From Desulfatitalea tepidiphila (lineage in GTDB: Bacteria; Desulfobacterota; Desulfobacteria; Desulfobacterales; Desulfosarcinaceae), in the NCBI RefSeq assembly GCF_001293685.1, contig NZ_BCAG01000004.1, positions 105,242-169,241 on the forward strand: a stretch of 64,000 bases of DNA. Reading direction: 5' to 3'. The translations under genes were made by a program, and so were the position numbers. Shown here in pieces: positions 35,081 to 45,500 of the stretch (positions are counted from its first letter, which is position 1; every line of letters starts with the position of its first letter). The notes below the pieces were generated by a model that did no database searches, was not told the origin of the DNA, and saw only the letters and a list, made by a program, of their open reading frames with translations.

Positions 35081-35111
35081 CGATGCATCTCACGAGGCCC
35101 ACGAGGAAATC

Positions 35112-35489
35112 ATGGAAAAACGCAGCGCAACCGGAATGACCCGCCTGATCCATGCCACCCGCTATTCTTTGCAGGGGTTGGCTCAGGCATGGCGCAGTGA
35201 AACAGCCTTCCGACAAGAAGCGATCGTGGTCGCCCTGTCCATTCCAGCGGCCTTCTGGCTGGGCCATACGGCCAGCCAGCGAGCCCTGCTGATCTTTTCG
35301 GCCCTGCTGATCCTGATCGTGGAGCTGCTCAACTCGGCCGTCGAAGCCACGGTGGATCGCATCGGTGCCGAACGCCACCCGCTTTCCGGCCAGGCGAAGA
35401 ATATGGGCTCCGCGTCGGTGCTGATTGCGTTGATTGCGGCGGTGGCCGTCTGGGGGCTGGCGGCCTGGGAGAGATGGACCCAGTTTTGA
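35112..35489 (+). CDS. dgkA: diacylglycerol kinase (undecaprenol kinase family)
   Basis: A 125-residue three-helix membrane enzyme. The family signature ELLNSAVEATVDRIGAER and HPLSGQAKNMGSASV is intact, including the catalytic Glu and Asn residues. It phosphorylates diacylglycerol or undecaprenol with ATP in the inner membrane. Length and helices match the family. The stop codon is immediately followed by the family C palindrome. Confidence 0.92.
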   Translation: MEKRSATGMTRLIHATRYSLQGLAQAWRSETAFRQEAIVVALSIPAAFWLGHTASQRALLIFSALLILIVELLNSAVEATVDRIGAERHPLSGQAKNMGSASVLIALIAAVAVWGLAAWERWTQF

Positions 35490-35610
35490 CGCCACCGTAA
35501 AAAGCCCAATATCTGCGTTGTGCTCATCCCGTCGTCCTTGCGGCGTACGACAAGTACGCCTCAGGACACGGAATTTCGTACGCCTTGATCTTGAGCTTTT
35601 TACGGCGCCG
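35490..35610. repeat. palindromic intergenic element, family C
   Basis: Outer arms CGCCACCGTAAAAAGC (35490-35505) and GCTTTTTACGGCGCCG (35595-35610) are inverted repeats with 14 of 16 matches. Inside is a smaller palindrome-rich stretch with GCGTACGACAAGTACGC. It begins directly after the dgkA stop. No coding frame. Confidence 0.7.
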
Positions 35611-35710
35611 TCCGACAGCGACTTTTTACATAACTATCAATTTTAGCGCCTCTCCAGAAAAATGATGGACCCAATTCCAACATGACCCATTGAAGCGTAA
35701 GGAGTGTCCC

Positions 35711-37180
35711 ATGCTCAAATTCAAAACCACTGCCCTGGATCGATTCAAAAGCGACAACATGGCCATTGCGGTCTGCGAAGACGGTGAGATTCACGCCGAG
35801 CCGGCGGTCCGTGAGCTGATCGCCAATGCCACTGCCCTGCAGGAGTTCACTCCGGAACGGGACCGCCAGGTCGTATTGCACAACGCGATGCAAGGCCGGG
35901 TGGCCCGTTGCCTTTTGATCGGCCTGGGGCCCAAGGCCAAGCTGACGGTCGAGACGTTTCGCAACTTTGCCGGCCGGGCCGTCAAAGAGGCCATTTCCGC
36001 CAGGCAGAACGGCATCGACCTGGTCGTTCCCCTGGACCCGTCGCTGGGCCTGGAAACGGCCGCGGTGGTCTCCGCATTGATGGAAGGGGCCTTGCTGGCC
36101 AACCACAAAGACACGCGGTATAAGGAAAAACCCAAGAACAACCTGCTCAAGCAGGTCGGCCTGTGTCTTCCGGCCGGGACCGCCAAACGCTGCCGCCCCC
36201 TGATCGCCCGCACCGAAGCCATCTGCGATGGGGTGCGCCAGGCCCGCGAATGGGTCAACACCCCGCCCAACGAAAAGGTTCCCGAACAGCTGGCCCAGGC
36301 CTATGCCCAAATGGCCGCGGCGGCCGGCCTGAAGGTCAACCTGCTGCACGAACCCCAGCTCAAACGCCAGAAATTCAACGCTCTGCTGGCCGTTGGGGCC
36401 GGCAGCAGCCATCCGCCCTGCCTGGTGGAGATGATCCATGCGCCCGCCAAACCCAAAAAGAGCATCGTCCTGGTGGGCAAGGGGGTCACTTTCGATACCG
36501 GCGGCCTCAACCTCAAGCCCTCCACCGGGCTGGACACCATGAAGGCCGACATGGCCGGCTCGGCTGCCGTGGCCGGTGCCATGGCCGCCGTGGCCCGACT
36601 CAAACCCGATCTGCGCATCATCGGCATCACCCCCATTGTGGAGAACATGCCCTCGGGCAGCGCCACCCGGCCAGGCGACATCGTCACCAGCTACGCCGGC
36701 AAGACCGTCGAAATCGGCAACACCGACGCCGAAGGCCGCCTGATCCTCATCGACGCCATGGCCTATGCCGTCAAGAAATACAAGCCCGACGTGCTCATCG
36801 ACCTGGCCACCCTCACCGGCGCCTGCGTGGTGGCCTTGGGTGACAAGATCGCCGGGGTCTTTTCCCGGGACGACGCCCTGGCCCATGCCATCGTGGCCGC
36901 CGGCGAGCGCACCGCCGAACGCTGCTGGCGCATGCCCATGCCGGAAGATTACCGCGAACTGCTCAAGAGCGAGTTGGCCGACATCAACAACAACGCCAGC
37001 TCCCGCTACGGCGGCGCCATCGCGGCCGCCATCTTCCTCTCCGAATTCATCGGCGACCAGCGCTGGGCCCACATCGACATCGCCGGCCCGGCGTTCCTGA
37101 AAAAAGGACCGGATTACGGTGCGCCCGGCGCCACGGGATTCGGCGTGCGCCTGCTCTGCGATCTCATCGACCACCTGTAG
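35711..37180 (+). CDS. pepA: leucyl (cytosol) aminopeptidase
   Basis: This M17 aminopeptidase (489 residues) removes N-terminal amino acids using two metal ions. The catalytic domain has VGKGVTFDTGGLNLKPS, MKADMAGSAAV and the family signature NTDAEGRLIL. The ATG at 35711 has AAGGAG seven bases ahead. The first 160 residues are the usual N-terminal domain. A terminator follows, so it is a single-gene unit. Confidence 0.95.
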   Translation: MLKFKTTALDRFKSDNMAIAVCEDGEIHAEPAVRELIANATALQEFTPERDRQVVLHNAMQGRVARCLLIGLGPKAKLTVETFRNFAGRAVKEAISARQNGIDLVVPLDPSLGLETAAVVSALMEGALLANHKDTRYKEKPKNNLLKQVGLCLPAGTAKRCRPLIARTEAICDGVRQAREWVNTPPNEKVPEQLAQAYAQMAAAAGLKVNLLHEPQLKRQKFNALLAVGAGSSHPPCLVEMIHAPAKPKKSIVLVGKGVTFDTGGLNLKPSTGLDTMKADMAGSAAVAGAMAAVARLKPDLRIIGITPIVENMPSGSATRPGDIVTSYAGKTVEIGNTDAEGRLILIDAMAYAVKKYKPDVLIDLATLTGACVVALGDKIAGVFSRDDALAHAIVAAGERTAERCWRMPMPEDYRELLKSELADINNNASSRYGGAIAAAIFLSEFIGDQRWAHIDIAGPAFLKKGPDYGAPGATGFGVRLLCDLIDHL

Positions 37181-37206
37181 CCGATGCCCATGCCCCCTAA
37201 AAACAA

Positions 37207-37240
37207 ACACCCCGGTCAACCGACCGGGGTGTCTGTCTTT
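37207..37240 (+). terminator. intrinsic terminator of pepA
   Basis: Perfect 11-bp stem ACACCCCGGTC (37207-37217) with GACCGGGGTGT (37222-37232), 4-nt loop, then a U-rich CTGTCTTT. Confidence 0.85.
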
Positions 37241-37306
37241 CAAATCGACCCCATTCCTTTACTTTAAACTTAAAACTTTCCACTTTAAACGTCCGGCGTA
37301 GCCGGA

Positions 37307-37453
37307 CTAAGAACATATCCGGCAGCTCGACAGGCACTGCTCGTAGGCATCGGCCCGGCGCTCCGGCGGGGTCTGGCTGTTTTCACTCCAATGCTTGAAA
37401 ATACATTCGCTGATACAGCGTTGGTCACGGCTGGATATGGGTTGTTGAGACAT
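37307..37453 (-). CDS. 48-residue cysteine-rich protein with twin CX3C
   Basis: The ATG at 37453 has a very strong AAGGAGG site six to seven bases upstream, so translation is likely even though the gene is tiny. The protein has two CX3C motifs (CISEC near residue 13 and CLSSC near residue 42) and a last Cys in RICS. The N-terminus is SQQPISSRDQR. Paired CX3C motifs can form a disulfide-linked helical hairpin or bind a metal. No named family recognised. It stands alone on the minus strand. Confidence 0.6.
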   Translation of the reverse strand: MSQQPISSRDQRCISECIFKHWSENSQTPPERRADAYEQCLSSCRICS

Positions 37454-37589
37454 GGCGTCCTCCTTGCGTTGATATATCAAAACCATCAATGTGTCATGGC
37501 GTTGTTGAAATATACTGTAATCACGGATCGACCGGTCACAAGAGGAGCGGTTCCCATGTGGCGCACCCCCCGGGGTTTCGTCCATAACT
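37454..37589. other. leader of the small cysteine protein; nothing else seen
   Basis: Holds the minus-strand ribosome site of the 48-residue gene. No other coding, repeat or terminator is evident before the family A palindrome. Confidence 0.4.
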
Positions 37590-37732
37590 AGTGTCAGTCC
37601 ACAAATAGGCAAATTGGGTCGAGATCAAGGCGCGCGAAAAATTTAACCGCAGGCATATGGTCGATATTCCGAGTTTTAAATTTTTCGCGCAACGCCGATA
37701 TCGGGACAATTGGTCATTTGTGGATGGGCACT
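37590..37732. repeat. 143-bp palindromic element, family A copy 2
   Basis: Same length and near-identical sequence as the copy at 22134. Arms AGTGTCAGTCCACAAAT (37590-37606) and ATTTGTGGATGGGCACT (37716-37732). It lies 139 bp upstream of the rubrerythrin start. Confidence 0.85.
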
Positions 37733-37870
37733 AACGAATCTCTCAGGCGCCTGGTGTTTTCCAGCCGTTCGTTTCCCCGATTGCCTTGAGGAGGCGCCCA
37801 CGGTATAAAGAGCCAGATGGGTTGGACACAATCATATACAGCCAATTTTTTTAAAAAAATGAGGGACAAC

Positions 37871-38392
37871 ATGAGCAAAACCAAGGACAACCTGAAAGCC
37901 GCATTCCTCGGTGAATGCGAAGCCCGCAGCAAGTATGCCTTTTTTGCAGAGGTGGCACGCAAGGAGGGTTTTCTGTACATTGCCAGAATTTTCGAAGAGA
38001 CTGCCGAAAATGAGCGCCAGCATGCCAAGGATCATCTGCTGCTGCTCGACGGCCTGGGCGATACGGCCGCCAATCTCAAATCGGCCATCGGCGGCGAAGA
38101 TTACGAGGTCCACAGCATGTATCCGCGCTTTGCCCAGGAGGCCGAGGCGGAGGGTGAAACCAAGGCCGCCAATGCCTTCCGTCAGGTTGCCAAGATCGAA
38201 GCCCACCACCGGGAGCGTTACAAGAAGCTGCTGGCCATGGTCGAAGCGGGCACTGTATACAAGCGCGAAACGCCTATCAAATGGAAATGCACGATGTGCG
38301 GGTATATCGTCGAAGGCAAGGAACCCCCGCGCAAGTGCCCATCGTGTGAACATCCGCAAAAATTCTACGAGCCGGCCAATATGGATTTTTAG
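37871..38392 (+). CDS. rbr: rubrerythrin
   Basis: Rubrerythrin reduces hydrogen peroxide in anaerobes. The 173-residue protein has the diiron four-helix part, with carboxylate ligands in LGECEARSKY, EETAENERQHAKDH and KIEAHHRERYKK, and a C-terminal rubredoxin-like iron site, WKCTMCGYIV and PRKCPSCEHP. The ATG at 37871 has GAGGG five bases ahead; an earlier in-frame ATG lacks one. It reflects a strict anaerobe coping with oxygen. Confidence 0.93.
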   Translation: MSKTKDNLKAAFLGECEARSKYAFFAEVARKEGFLYIARIFEETAENERQHAKDHLLLLDGLGDTAANLKSAIGGEDYEVHSMYPRFAQEAEAEGETKAANAFRQVAKIEAHHRERYKKLLAMVEAGTVYKRETPIKWKCTMCGYIVEGKEPPRKCPSCEHPQKFYEPANMDF

Positions 38393-38527
38393 AAAGAGGG
38401 TCCCTTCGAAGTCAAGGTTCAAGCGTTGCCGCCAATAATATAAAAATAGGCGTTCGGATCAATCCGGCGCAACAGGGCATCAGGTTGTCCGGACGATGCG
38501 TCAACATTATGAACACAGGCGATGGTT

Positions 38528-39604
38528 ATGAAATTTTCCCAATCTATTCTTCTGACCCTGGCCTTACTGATATGGATCGTGCCCCCTGGTCATGCCGAGC
38601 TGTACAAATACCAGAAGGACGGGGTCTGGTATTTTACCGACGCGCCTCCCAGGGAAATGGTCGACCAGAGTGAAAAGATAGCCGGCACCGCGCCCGATGC
38701 GCCGCCGCCGTCGCCCGAGGGCACCCCCCTGCTCACCGAATATCCGGCCCGCAACGAGATCGAAAGGGCGGTGGCCGCTACGGTGGCGGTGCGGGGCAGC
38801 CTCGGCTATGGGAGCGGTTTTTTTATTTCCAACGACGGCTATATCCTCACCAACAAGCATGTCATTCGAACGACCGAGTCCCAGGCGGAAAAGGAAAAGG
38901 CCTTTTTCGGCGAGGTGGACGGCAATATCGAAGAGATCGAGCGAAGGTTCGCCGAACAAAAGAGGCGCCTGGACAATTACGCCGGCCGTCTGGAGAACCT
39001 GAAACGCCTGGCCGGCGATGAAGCGGACCCCGCGCGCAAGCGCTCCTTTGAAAACGAATACCGCCACCGCCAGCGGGAATACCAGGCGGCCAGGGACGAT
39101 TACGAAACGCGCCGCCGCCGGTACGAGGGGCAAAAGAAAGCCTACGAATCCCAGCGCACGGCCCATGCCTACGGCCGGGCGGTGGGCAATCTCTCCCAGA
39201 GTTTCGAAATCATCCTGGCCGACAACACCCCCCTCAATGTGCGCCTGGTGGCCACCAGCACCGATCATGACCTGGCCCTGTTGAAGCTCGACGGGTACAG
39301 GACGCCGGCTCTGGCGGTGGCGGCCACCGGCCGGCTCACCCCGGGACGGCCGCTGTATGCGGTCGGCAATCCGGCCAAGCTGAAAAATTCGGTCACTTCG
39401 GGCGTGTTCTCCGGATTTGAAAACGGCTTTCTCAAGACCAATGCCCAGATCTATCCGGGCAACAGCGGCGGCCCCCTGATCACCGAGGAGGGCCGGGTGG
39501 CGGGCATCAACACCTTCAAGCTGTTGACACGCAAATTCGAAGGCCTGGGGTTTGCCATTCCCATCGACCAGGCCATCAACGAGTTCGGCCGTTTCCTGCG
39601 CTGA
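38528..39604 (+). CDS. secreted trypsin-like protease with internal coiled coil
   Basis: A 358-residue exported protein. Residues 1-23 are a signal peptide; residues 24-45 are a DUF4124 domain (LYKYQKDGVWYFTDAPP). The protease triad is His111 (LTNKHVIR), Asp248 (DHDLALLKLD) and Ser313 (YPGNSGGPLI). Between His111 and Asp248, about residues 118-215, an Arg/Glu-rich heptad-like coiled coil is inserted, where normal DegP/trypsin folds have a short loop. No PDZ domain follows, unlike DegP. It probably acts in the periplasm. The ATG at 38528 is preferred to one six bases earlier. It is convergent with the tamA gene. Confidence 0.82.
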   Translation: MKFSQSILLTLALLIWIVPPGHAELYKYQKDGVWYFTDAPPREMVDQSEKIAGTAPDAPPPSPEGTPLLTEYPARNEIERAVAATVAVRGSLGYGSGFFISNDGYILTNKHVIRTTESQAEKEKAFFGEVDGNIEEIERRFAEQKRRLDNYAGRLENLKRLAGDEADPARKRSFENEYRHRQREYQAARDDYETRRRRYEGQKKAYESQRTAHAYGRAVGNLSQSFEIILADNTPLNVRLVATSTDHDLALLKLDGYRTPALAVAATGRLTPGRPLYAVGNPAKLKNSVTSGVFSGFENGFLKTNAQIYPGNSGGPLITEEGRVAGINTFKLLTRKFEGLGFAIPIDQAINEFGRFLR

Positions 39605-39607
39605 CCG

Positions 39608-42490
39608 TCAGAAGGTGTATCCGATGGAGAGATGGAACCGGCCGCTGCTTTCGCCGGGGCGGGCGTCGATTTTCCGGCCGTAGAAAATCCCCACCGGGCC
39701 GATGGGGGTGATGTACTGCAAGCCCAGGCCGTAGGACCATCGGAACTGGTCGCTGCCCGCCGACACCAGCGTCTGCTGGATGCTGCCCGTGTCCAGGAAG
39801 GGGATCAATTCGAAATTGCGGCCGATATCGATGCGCGCTTCCAGACCGGCGGTCAGGGCCAGTTGTCCGCCCACCGGATTGCCGTCCGCATCGTAACGCA
39901 GCATGTTCTCCTTGTAGCCCCGTACCGTGGCGGCGCCGCCCAAAAAGAAGAGCTGGTCTTCCGGGGGCTGGTCGCCGCCATAAGGTTCCAGATAGCCGGC
40001 ATAGACCCGGCCGGCCAGGGTCACCCTGGCAAGCAAGGGGTAAAAGCCGCGGGCATCCAGGCGATACTTGACGAAATCGTCGAGGGAATCGTCGATGCCC
40101 ACCGAAAAATCCACGGCCAGGCTGGCCAGCAGGCCATGCCGGGGACGGATGAACGAGTCCCGGCTGTCCCACTGCACCGTGGGTGTGGTGACGAAGATCC
40201 GCCGCGGATCATAGTCTCGCGGATCCTCGGTTTCGTCCGGCGCCACATCATCGCGGCGGTACTGCTCCCGCCGCTCGAACTGATTGGCCAACACGGTTTT
40301 TAGATGGGGACCCCAGTCCCGGGACAGGTTCAAAGTGGCGCCGGTGGTATCGACCCCGAAAGATTGGTTGAACGGTTCGCTGCGCTCGACATAGACCCCT
40401 GCCCCGGCGCTGATCCGGGTACCCAAGAGGCGGGGCTCGGTGAGACTCGCCTCGTAGCGGCTGCCCACCTCGCTGGCCTCGGCGCTCAGTGCCAGGTCCT
40501 TGCCGCTCCCCAGAAAGTTGTGATCCCCCACCTTGGCACGCCCGAAAATCCCCTTGTCGGTTTGAAAACCGCCGCCCATTTCAAAGTAGTAGGGCCTTCG
40601 CTCGGAAGTGGTGACCAGCAGATGGACGGTCTCGTCCTTCTCTTTGAGCCCCACGGGCTGCACCTGGACCGAATCGAAGATGTTCAAGTCGCGCAGGCGG
40701 CGCTGGGCTTCCAGGACCTGCCGAAGATCGAACGGGTTTCCCGTCGCAAGGCCCGATTCCCGGGCGAGGAAGGCGACCCGGGTGCGGAAGTTGCCGAAGA
40801 AGAAAAGGCGTCCCAAACGCACGAACGGCCCTGCTTCGACCCTGTAACGAATGTCCACGCGGGTGCGATCCTCGGACAGGCGCGGGATGCCCGTGACCTT
40901 CACGTGGGGATAGCCGGCCTCGGATATCCGGGCCGCCAGTTCGTTTTCATCGTTGTTGACCTGCTCGGGCACATACACATCGCCGCTCTTCAAACCGGCG
41001 GCCCCTCGAAGCGTTTCACTGGAGAGCGGGGCATCACCGTCGATGGACACATTGGCCACCCGCGTTTGGGGGCCTTCGTCGATATGGACGATCACCCGCA
41101 CCGCAGCCGTCGTCTCCTCACCCGTTGTTTCCTTGCCCGTCGTTTCCCCAACCCTCGTTTTATCGATCTGCACCTCCTCGGTGACCTGCGCTTCAAGAAA
41201 CCCCCTGTTCCGGTAAAGCGCCCGGATGGCCACGAGGTCCTCGCTGAGGACCTGGGCGATATAGGGGCCTGCGCTCAATGTCCCCGGCGGACGGGTCAAG
41301 ATGTGCTCGTAGAGAAGATCGCTGCTCAAGCGACGATTCCCCCGGAGGATCACCTGGTCGACGATGTGACGGCGGCCCTCGTCGACCTGGATCACCACCT
41401 CGCGCACCGCGAGGCCCGCCTCCGACCGATCATCCGTCTCCCAGCTCAACCGGGCATCCGCGAATCCGGCCGCCAGATAGCGCCTGCGGATGTTCTGGAT
41501 ACTGCGCCGGATGCCCATGTTCCCCAGGTTGCCCTTTTCGGTCAACACCAGGTCGCGGCGCAGCCTGAAATCGCTGTAGAAGCGATTTCCTTCGAAACGG
41601 ACCCGGTACCGGGGTCCTTCGACGATGGTCAGGTCGCAATCCACCCGTTGATCCCGGGGCTTGTAAGTCAGTTTGGGTGAGATGGCCGCGTCGGCATATC
41701 CCTGCCTCCGGTAGAAGGCGATGAGGCTGTCGATGTCCGCTTCGAGATCACGTGCCACGAAACGGCCGAAGCCCAGCCCGAATGTGCCGATGCGCCAGGT
41801 TTTCAGACGGCTGATGATGTCGGTGTCCTCGAACACCCGATTGCCGTGGGGCCGGACATCGCCGAGCACGTAGTGCGGGCCCTTTTCGATGGCCACGTCA
41901 AGACGATAGTGGCCTTCATCCCCGGCCTGTTCCCACCGGATGCACACCCGCGGGTCGATATAGCCTTCGTTGGTGTAACGCTGGACCACCAATGCCTCCT
42001 GGGACGGCATCTCTTCCGGTTGGAAAACATCTCCGGACGCCAAGGTCATGGCCGTGCGCACGTCTTTTTCGAACAGGGGATAGGCACCGCTAATGGAAAT
42101 GGATTCGATCCGCGGATAGGGTTGAAGCGTGACCGTGACAACCGCCCCGCCCGGTCCTGGATCGACATGGGCCGAGACCCGTGCGAGGGGGGCCAGGGCC
42201 TCGCAGGACTGCTGCAACTGCTCCGGCGTGAGAAGATCCCCGGGCGTCAAGCGCATCAGGGCAATGGCCCATCCGCGCCAATCGAAGTCGTCGGACAGAG
42301 GCGCATCCACCCGGATCAGGACATCGGCGATGGTCACCGGCGGACCGCCCCACTCCGCGACGGCTGCACCGTCCGCCTGGGTCCCGACGGCCAGCAGGCT
42401 CCATGATAGGATGAAAATGGCGGCCCCCACCAGGGAAAGACGGCGGCTTCTGCGTCGGCGGCGATCACGCATGGATGTTGACCGCGGCAT
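39608..42490 (-). CDS. tamA: TamA/BamA-family outer membrane assembly protein with seven POTRA-like repeats
   Basis: A 960-residue Omp85 protein. After a hydrophobic N-terminal signal region come about seven POTRA-like repeats (residues roughly 52-127, 128-207, 208-296, 297-376, 377-477, 478-557, 558-632). The fifth carries a Thr/Glu-rich insert near 448-462. The beta-barrel runs to the end and has the conserved TVRGYKEN motif and a terminal phenylalanine (IGYTF). TamA normally has three POTRA domains and BamA five, so this is extended. The partner gene, tamB, lies 21 bp upstream on the same strand, so they form a translocation and assembly module. Confidence 0.88.
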   Translation of the reverse strand: MPRSTSMRDRRRRRSRRLSLVGAAIFILSWSLLAVGTQADGAAVAEWGGPPVTIADVLIRVDAPLSDDFDWRGWAIALMRLTPGDLLTPEQLQQSCEALAPLARVSAHVDPGPGGAVVTVTLQPYPRIESISISGAYPLFEKDVRTAMTLASGDVFQPEEMPSQEALVVQRYTNEGYIDPRVCIRWEQAGDEGHYRLDVAIEKGPHYVLGDVRPHGNRVFEDTDIISRLKTWRIGTFGLGFGRFVARDLEADIDSLIAFYRRQGYADAAISPKLTYKPRDQRVDCDLTIVEGPRYRVRFEGNRFYSDFRLRRDLVLTEKGNLGNMGIRRSIQNIRRRYLAAGFADARLSWETDDRSEAGLAVREVVIQVDEGRRHIVDQVILRGNRRLSSDLLYEHILTRPPGTLSAGPYIAQVLSEDLVAIRALYRNRGFLEAQVTEEVQIDKTRVGETTGKETTGEETTAAVRVIVHIDEGPQTRVANVSIDGDAPLSSETLRGAAGLKSGDVYVPEQVNNDENELAARISEAGYPHVKVTGIPRLSEDRTRVDIRYRVEAGPFVRLGRLFFFGNFRTRVAFLARESGLATGNPFDLRQVLEAQRRLRDLNIFDSVQVQPVGLKEKDETVHLLVTTSERRPYYFEMGGGFQTDKGIFGRAKVGDHNFLGSGKDLALSAEASEVGSRYEASLTEPRLLGTRISAGAGVYVERSEPFNQSFGVDTTGATLNLSRDWGPHLKTVLANQFERREQYRRDDVAPDETEDPRDYDPRRIFVTTPTVQWDSRDSFIRPRHGLLASLAVDFSVGIDDSLDDFVKYRLDARGFYPLLARVTLAGRVYAGYLEPYGGDQPPEDQLFFLGGAATVRGYKENMLRYDADGNPVGGQLALTAGLEARIDIGRNFELIPFLDTGSIQQTLVSAGSDQFRWSYGLGLQYITPIGPVGIFYGRKIDARPGESSGRFHLSIGYTF

Positions 42491-42511
42491 GTTCGATGAG
42501 CGTATGTCCCA

Positions 42512-45500
42512 TCATCTGAATTCGATCCGGAATAGGAGTTCGCCGCCGTAGTTTCCGGCGGTGTCCTGAAAGCCGCTGGCCGACATGTGCTCCAGGAGAC
42601 GATATTCGGAGATGGCCCGCTGAACCAGCTGGTTGTTCTTGGACTCCAAGGCATACTTCAGGGTCAGGCGCGACGTCAATTTCTTTCCGACGGTCAGCTC
42701 GATGCGATCTTCGCCCTGGGTATCACCGCCGGTCTCCACCTCGAGGATATCGAGGCCGGTCTCCTTCTGGATATCTTCCCCCCAGGTCGATGCCACCAGG
42801 GCGGCCAGCATCTGACCGGTGGTGGTTCCGCCGCCACCGTTGCTGGAAAATTCACTGCTCGTCTGACCGAACACGATCAGCGAAAGGATATTGGCATCCG
42901 ATTCGGGCGGATCGGAACTCAATCGGACCTTCAATTGCTGCGGCGTTCCCTGGGCCGACAAGCCGATCAGCCACTCTCGGATCCGGGCTTCGGCCTGTAT
43001 GTCCAGGATCGGCTCGATGCGGTAGGGATTGACGAAATCGACGACACCGCGTTTGACCGTGAAGGATTTCTTCCGGAAAATGATCTCGCCTTCGGCGACC
43101 TGGGCGCGGCCGTCGAGCAGGGGCCGGGCGACGCTGCCGGTCAATTTCAAATCCGGTACGATCTCGAGCCGGGCCACGTTATTGTCCACGAGCAAGGGAT
43201 AGCGATGGGTGATGATGACATCGAGCCGGATCTTCTCCATCCATTCGGGCGCCTGCCATTGCGCCGGCAACGGCTCCGGGCGCTGGGTTTCGGTGAGCGC
43301 GGAGAGCAGGTTCAGCTTGAAATCTTTATAGTAGATCCCTTCCAGCAGCACCACTTGACCTTGCAGCACAAGCTGCCGGGCATCGCCCTTGAGGGTCAGA
43401 TCGGCGCCGATCTTCGCCTCCATGGTATCGGGCCAAACCAGCGGCAGGGCATGGGCCGCTATGCGCAGGTCGGCCCCGGCCGGCTGCATGCCGGCGATTG
43501 GAACGGTGCCGTCCATCGAAAAGTCCCCCTCACCGATCCGGCCGGAAACCGTTTCGATGGACACCTGACCGGGCGACACGCGCAACCGGCCGCTCAGGCC
43601 ATGCAGGGTCTGGCCCAGCTCGACCAGCCGGCAGCCCACCTCTTCGAGCGCCACCTCGCCCTGCCACGTCATCCGGGTCAGGGCGCCTCGACCCTGAATT
43701 TGAAATCGCGCGTTTCCCGATGCATCGGCAACGGCATCGCTGAAAGGGGCAACGGCGGCCAGGGGAAGCACCCCGTCGATTCGTACCGCCAGATCGCGAT
43801 CCACAGGGCCGACGGCACTGACCTTCAGGTCACCGTCCTGCATCAGGCGCACCCGGGCTTCGGGCACGGCCACGACCCCGTCGTGCAGATCAGCGGCCAG
43901 GGTCGCGAAGCTGATCAAGCGCGCTTTCCTGAAACGCAATTCGCCGTCCGAAAGTTCTACCACAGCGTCCGCCGTTTCCAGTCGATTGACGTTGCCGTTG
44001 GCATGCAGCCGGCCCGAGAGGCGTCCCTGCCACCGATTGTCGGCCAACAGCGCCAGGTAGGGCGCCAGGTCGGTGCGATCCAGCACGGCGGTCAGGCCGA
44101 AATCGCCGCTTTGCAGATGATAATCGGCCTTGAGCGCGAAGGTGAGATCCGCATCGATGGCCAGGCGTTCTTCCCGCAGGTCCAGATCGAAACGAAAATC
44201 GTCCCAGGCCTGGCCGTGAATCCGGGGCTGTCGAAGCCAGAGACGGCCGGACATCTGCGGCTGATCCAGGGTGCCGTCGGCACTGAGCATGCCTACCAAC
44301 CGGCCGTGCACCGGACCACCGGTCTGCAGTCGGTGGATGTTGCGCACATCGAAACCTTCTGTGGCCGCCTCTGCCGCGAACCGCCGGTCAAAGGCATACC
44401 AGCCCTTGCCGATGATCTCCTCGCCTGCCACCGGGCTGACGGTCATGCGATCCACGATCACGGTATCTTCGGCCAGGCGGCCTTCGAGGTCTACAGCGGC
44501 GAGCTTCTGGTCGCGCAGGTCGAGATCGCGGCCGGTCAGGCGGTAGGCGCCGCGCAACCGGGATAGGGTGCCGGCCACCTCGGCGTCCAACGTGGCCGTA
44601 CCCTCCAGCCCTCGGCCGAAATCGGCCAGGTGCAGGGCAGTGCTGTTGACCTCGGCTTGCACGATGGGATCGGCACGCCAGGGGCCGCCACGCCCGTTGC
44701 GAAACGCCAAGTTGCCTTGCAGGCGGATATCGGAGCGGCCGCTGGCGAGCCGGAGCGCAGAGACCGTCAGGTCGCCATCGTCATAAAGGAGGCGGCCGTC
44801 GATAACGCCCTTGATATCCTGCCATGCGACCGGACTGCTTTCCAGGGTGAGATCAGCCCGGGGATGCGTTGCACTGCCCTGAATCCGAAGGCGGCCATTG
44901 AGCGATGCATCGACAGCCACCGGCCCGAAAAAGTCGGAGAGCTGCACGTTGGCCAAGTCCAGATCGCCCTCGATCCCCGGGTCGGACGACCAACGGCCGT
45001 CACCATCCTTCAGGGTCAAGCGACCCTTGCCTTCTACATGGCTGCCCCGGTTTTCCAGTGCCAGACGGTGGATGTGGAGCACGCCCTCGGGGTTCAACGC
45101 CCCTTCGGCCAGCAACCGGCCCAAGTGCCGGCTGTCCAGAGCCAGATTCTCGGCCAGGAGCGCGCCGCGGGCCAGCGGCCGATCCCAGGTGCCCTCGACT
45201 TCCAGCCTCAACAGCGCGCCGCCGTCCGGCAGGGGCATGTCCAACAGTGCACCCAACGATGCGATGCGATCCGAACGCAAGGTGGCCCGCGCGTCGATGC
45301 GGTGTTGTTCCCAATCCAGGGTGCCGCCGGCCTCCAGGGTCGTGTCATCCAGGTTCGCCTGGCATGAATCCAGATTGAGCCGGCCGCCGGCCCAGCGCAG
45401 GTAGGCGACCAGCCTGCCGTCGCCGGACTGGAGCATGCCCGGCCCTTTCAGATCGGCCGCGCTCAGGTCGATTTCGGCTTGACCCTTGCCGCGCCATGCG

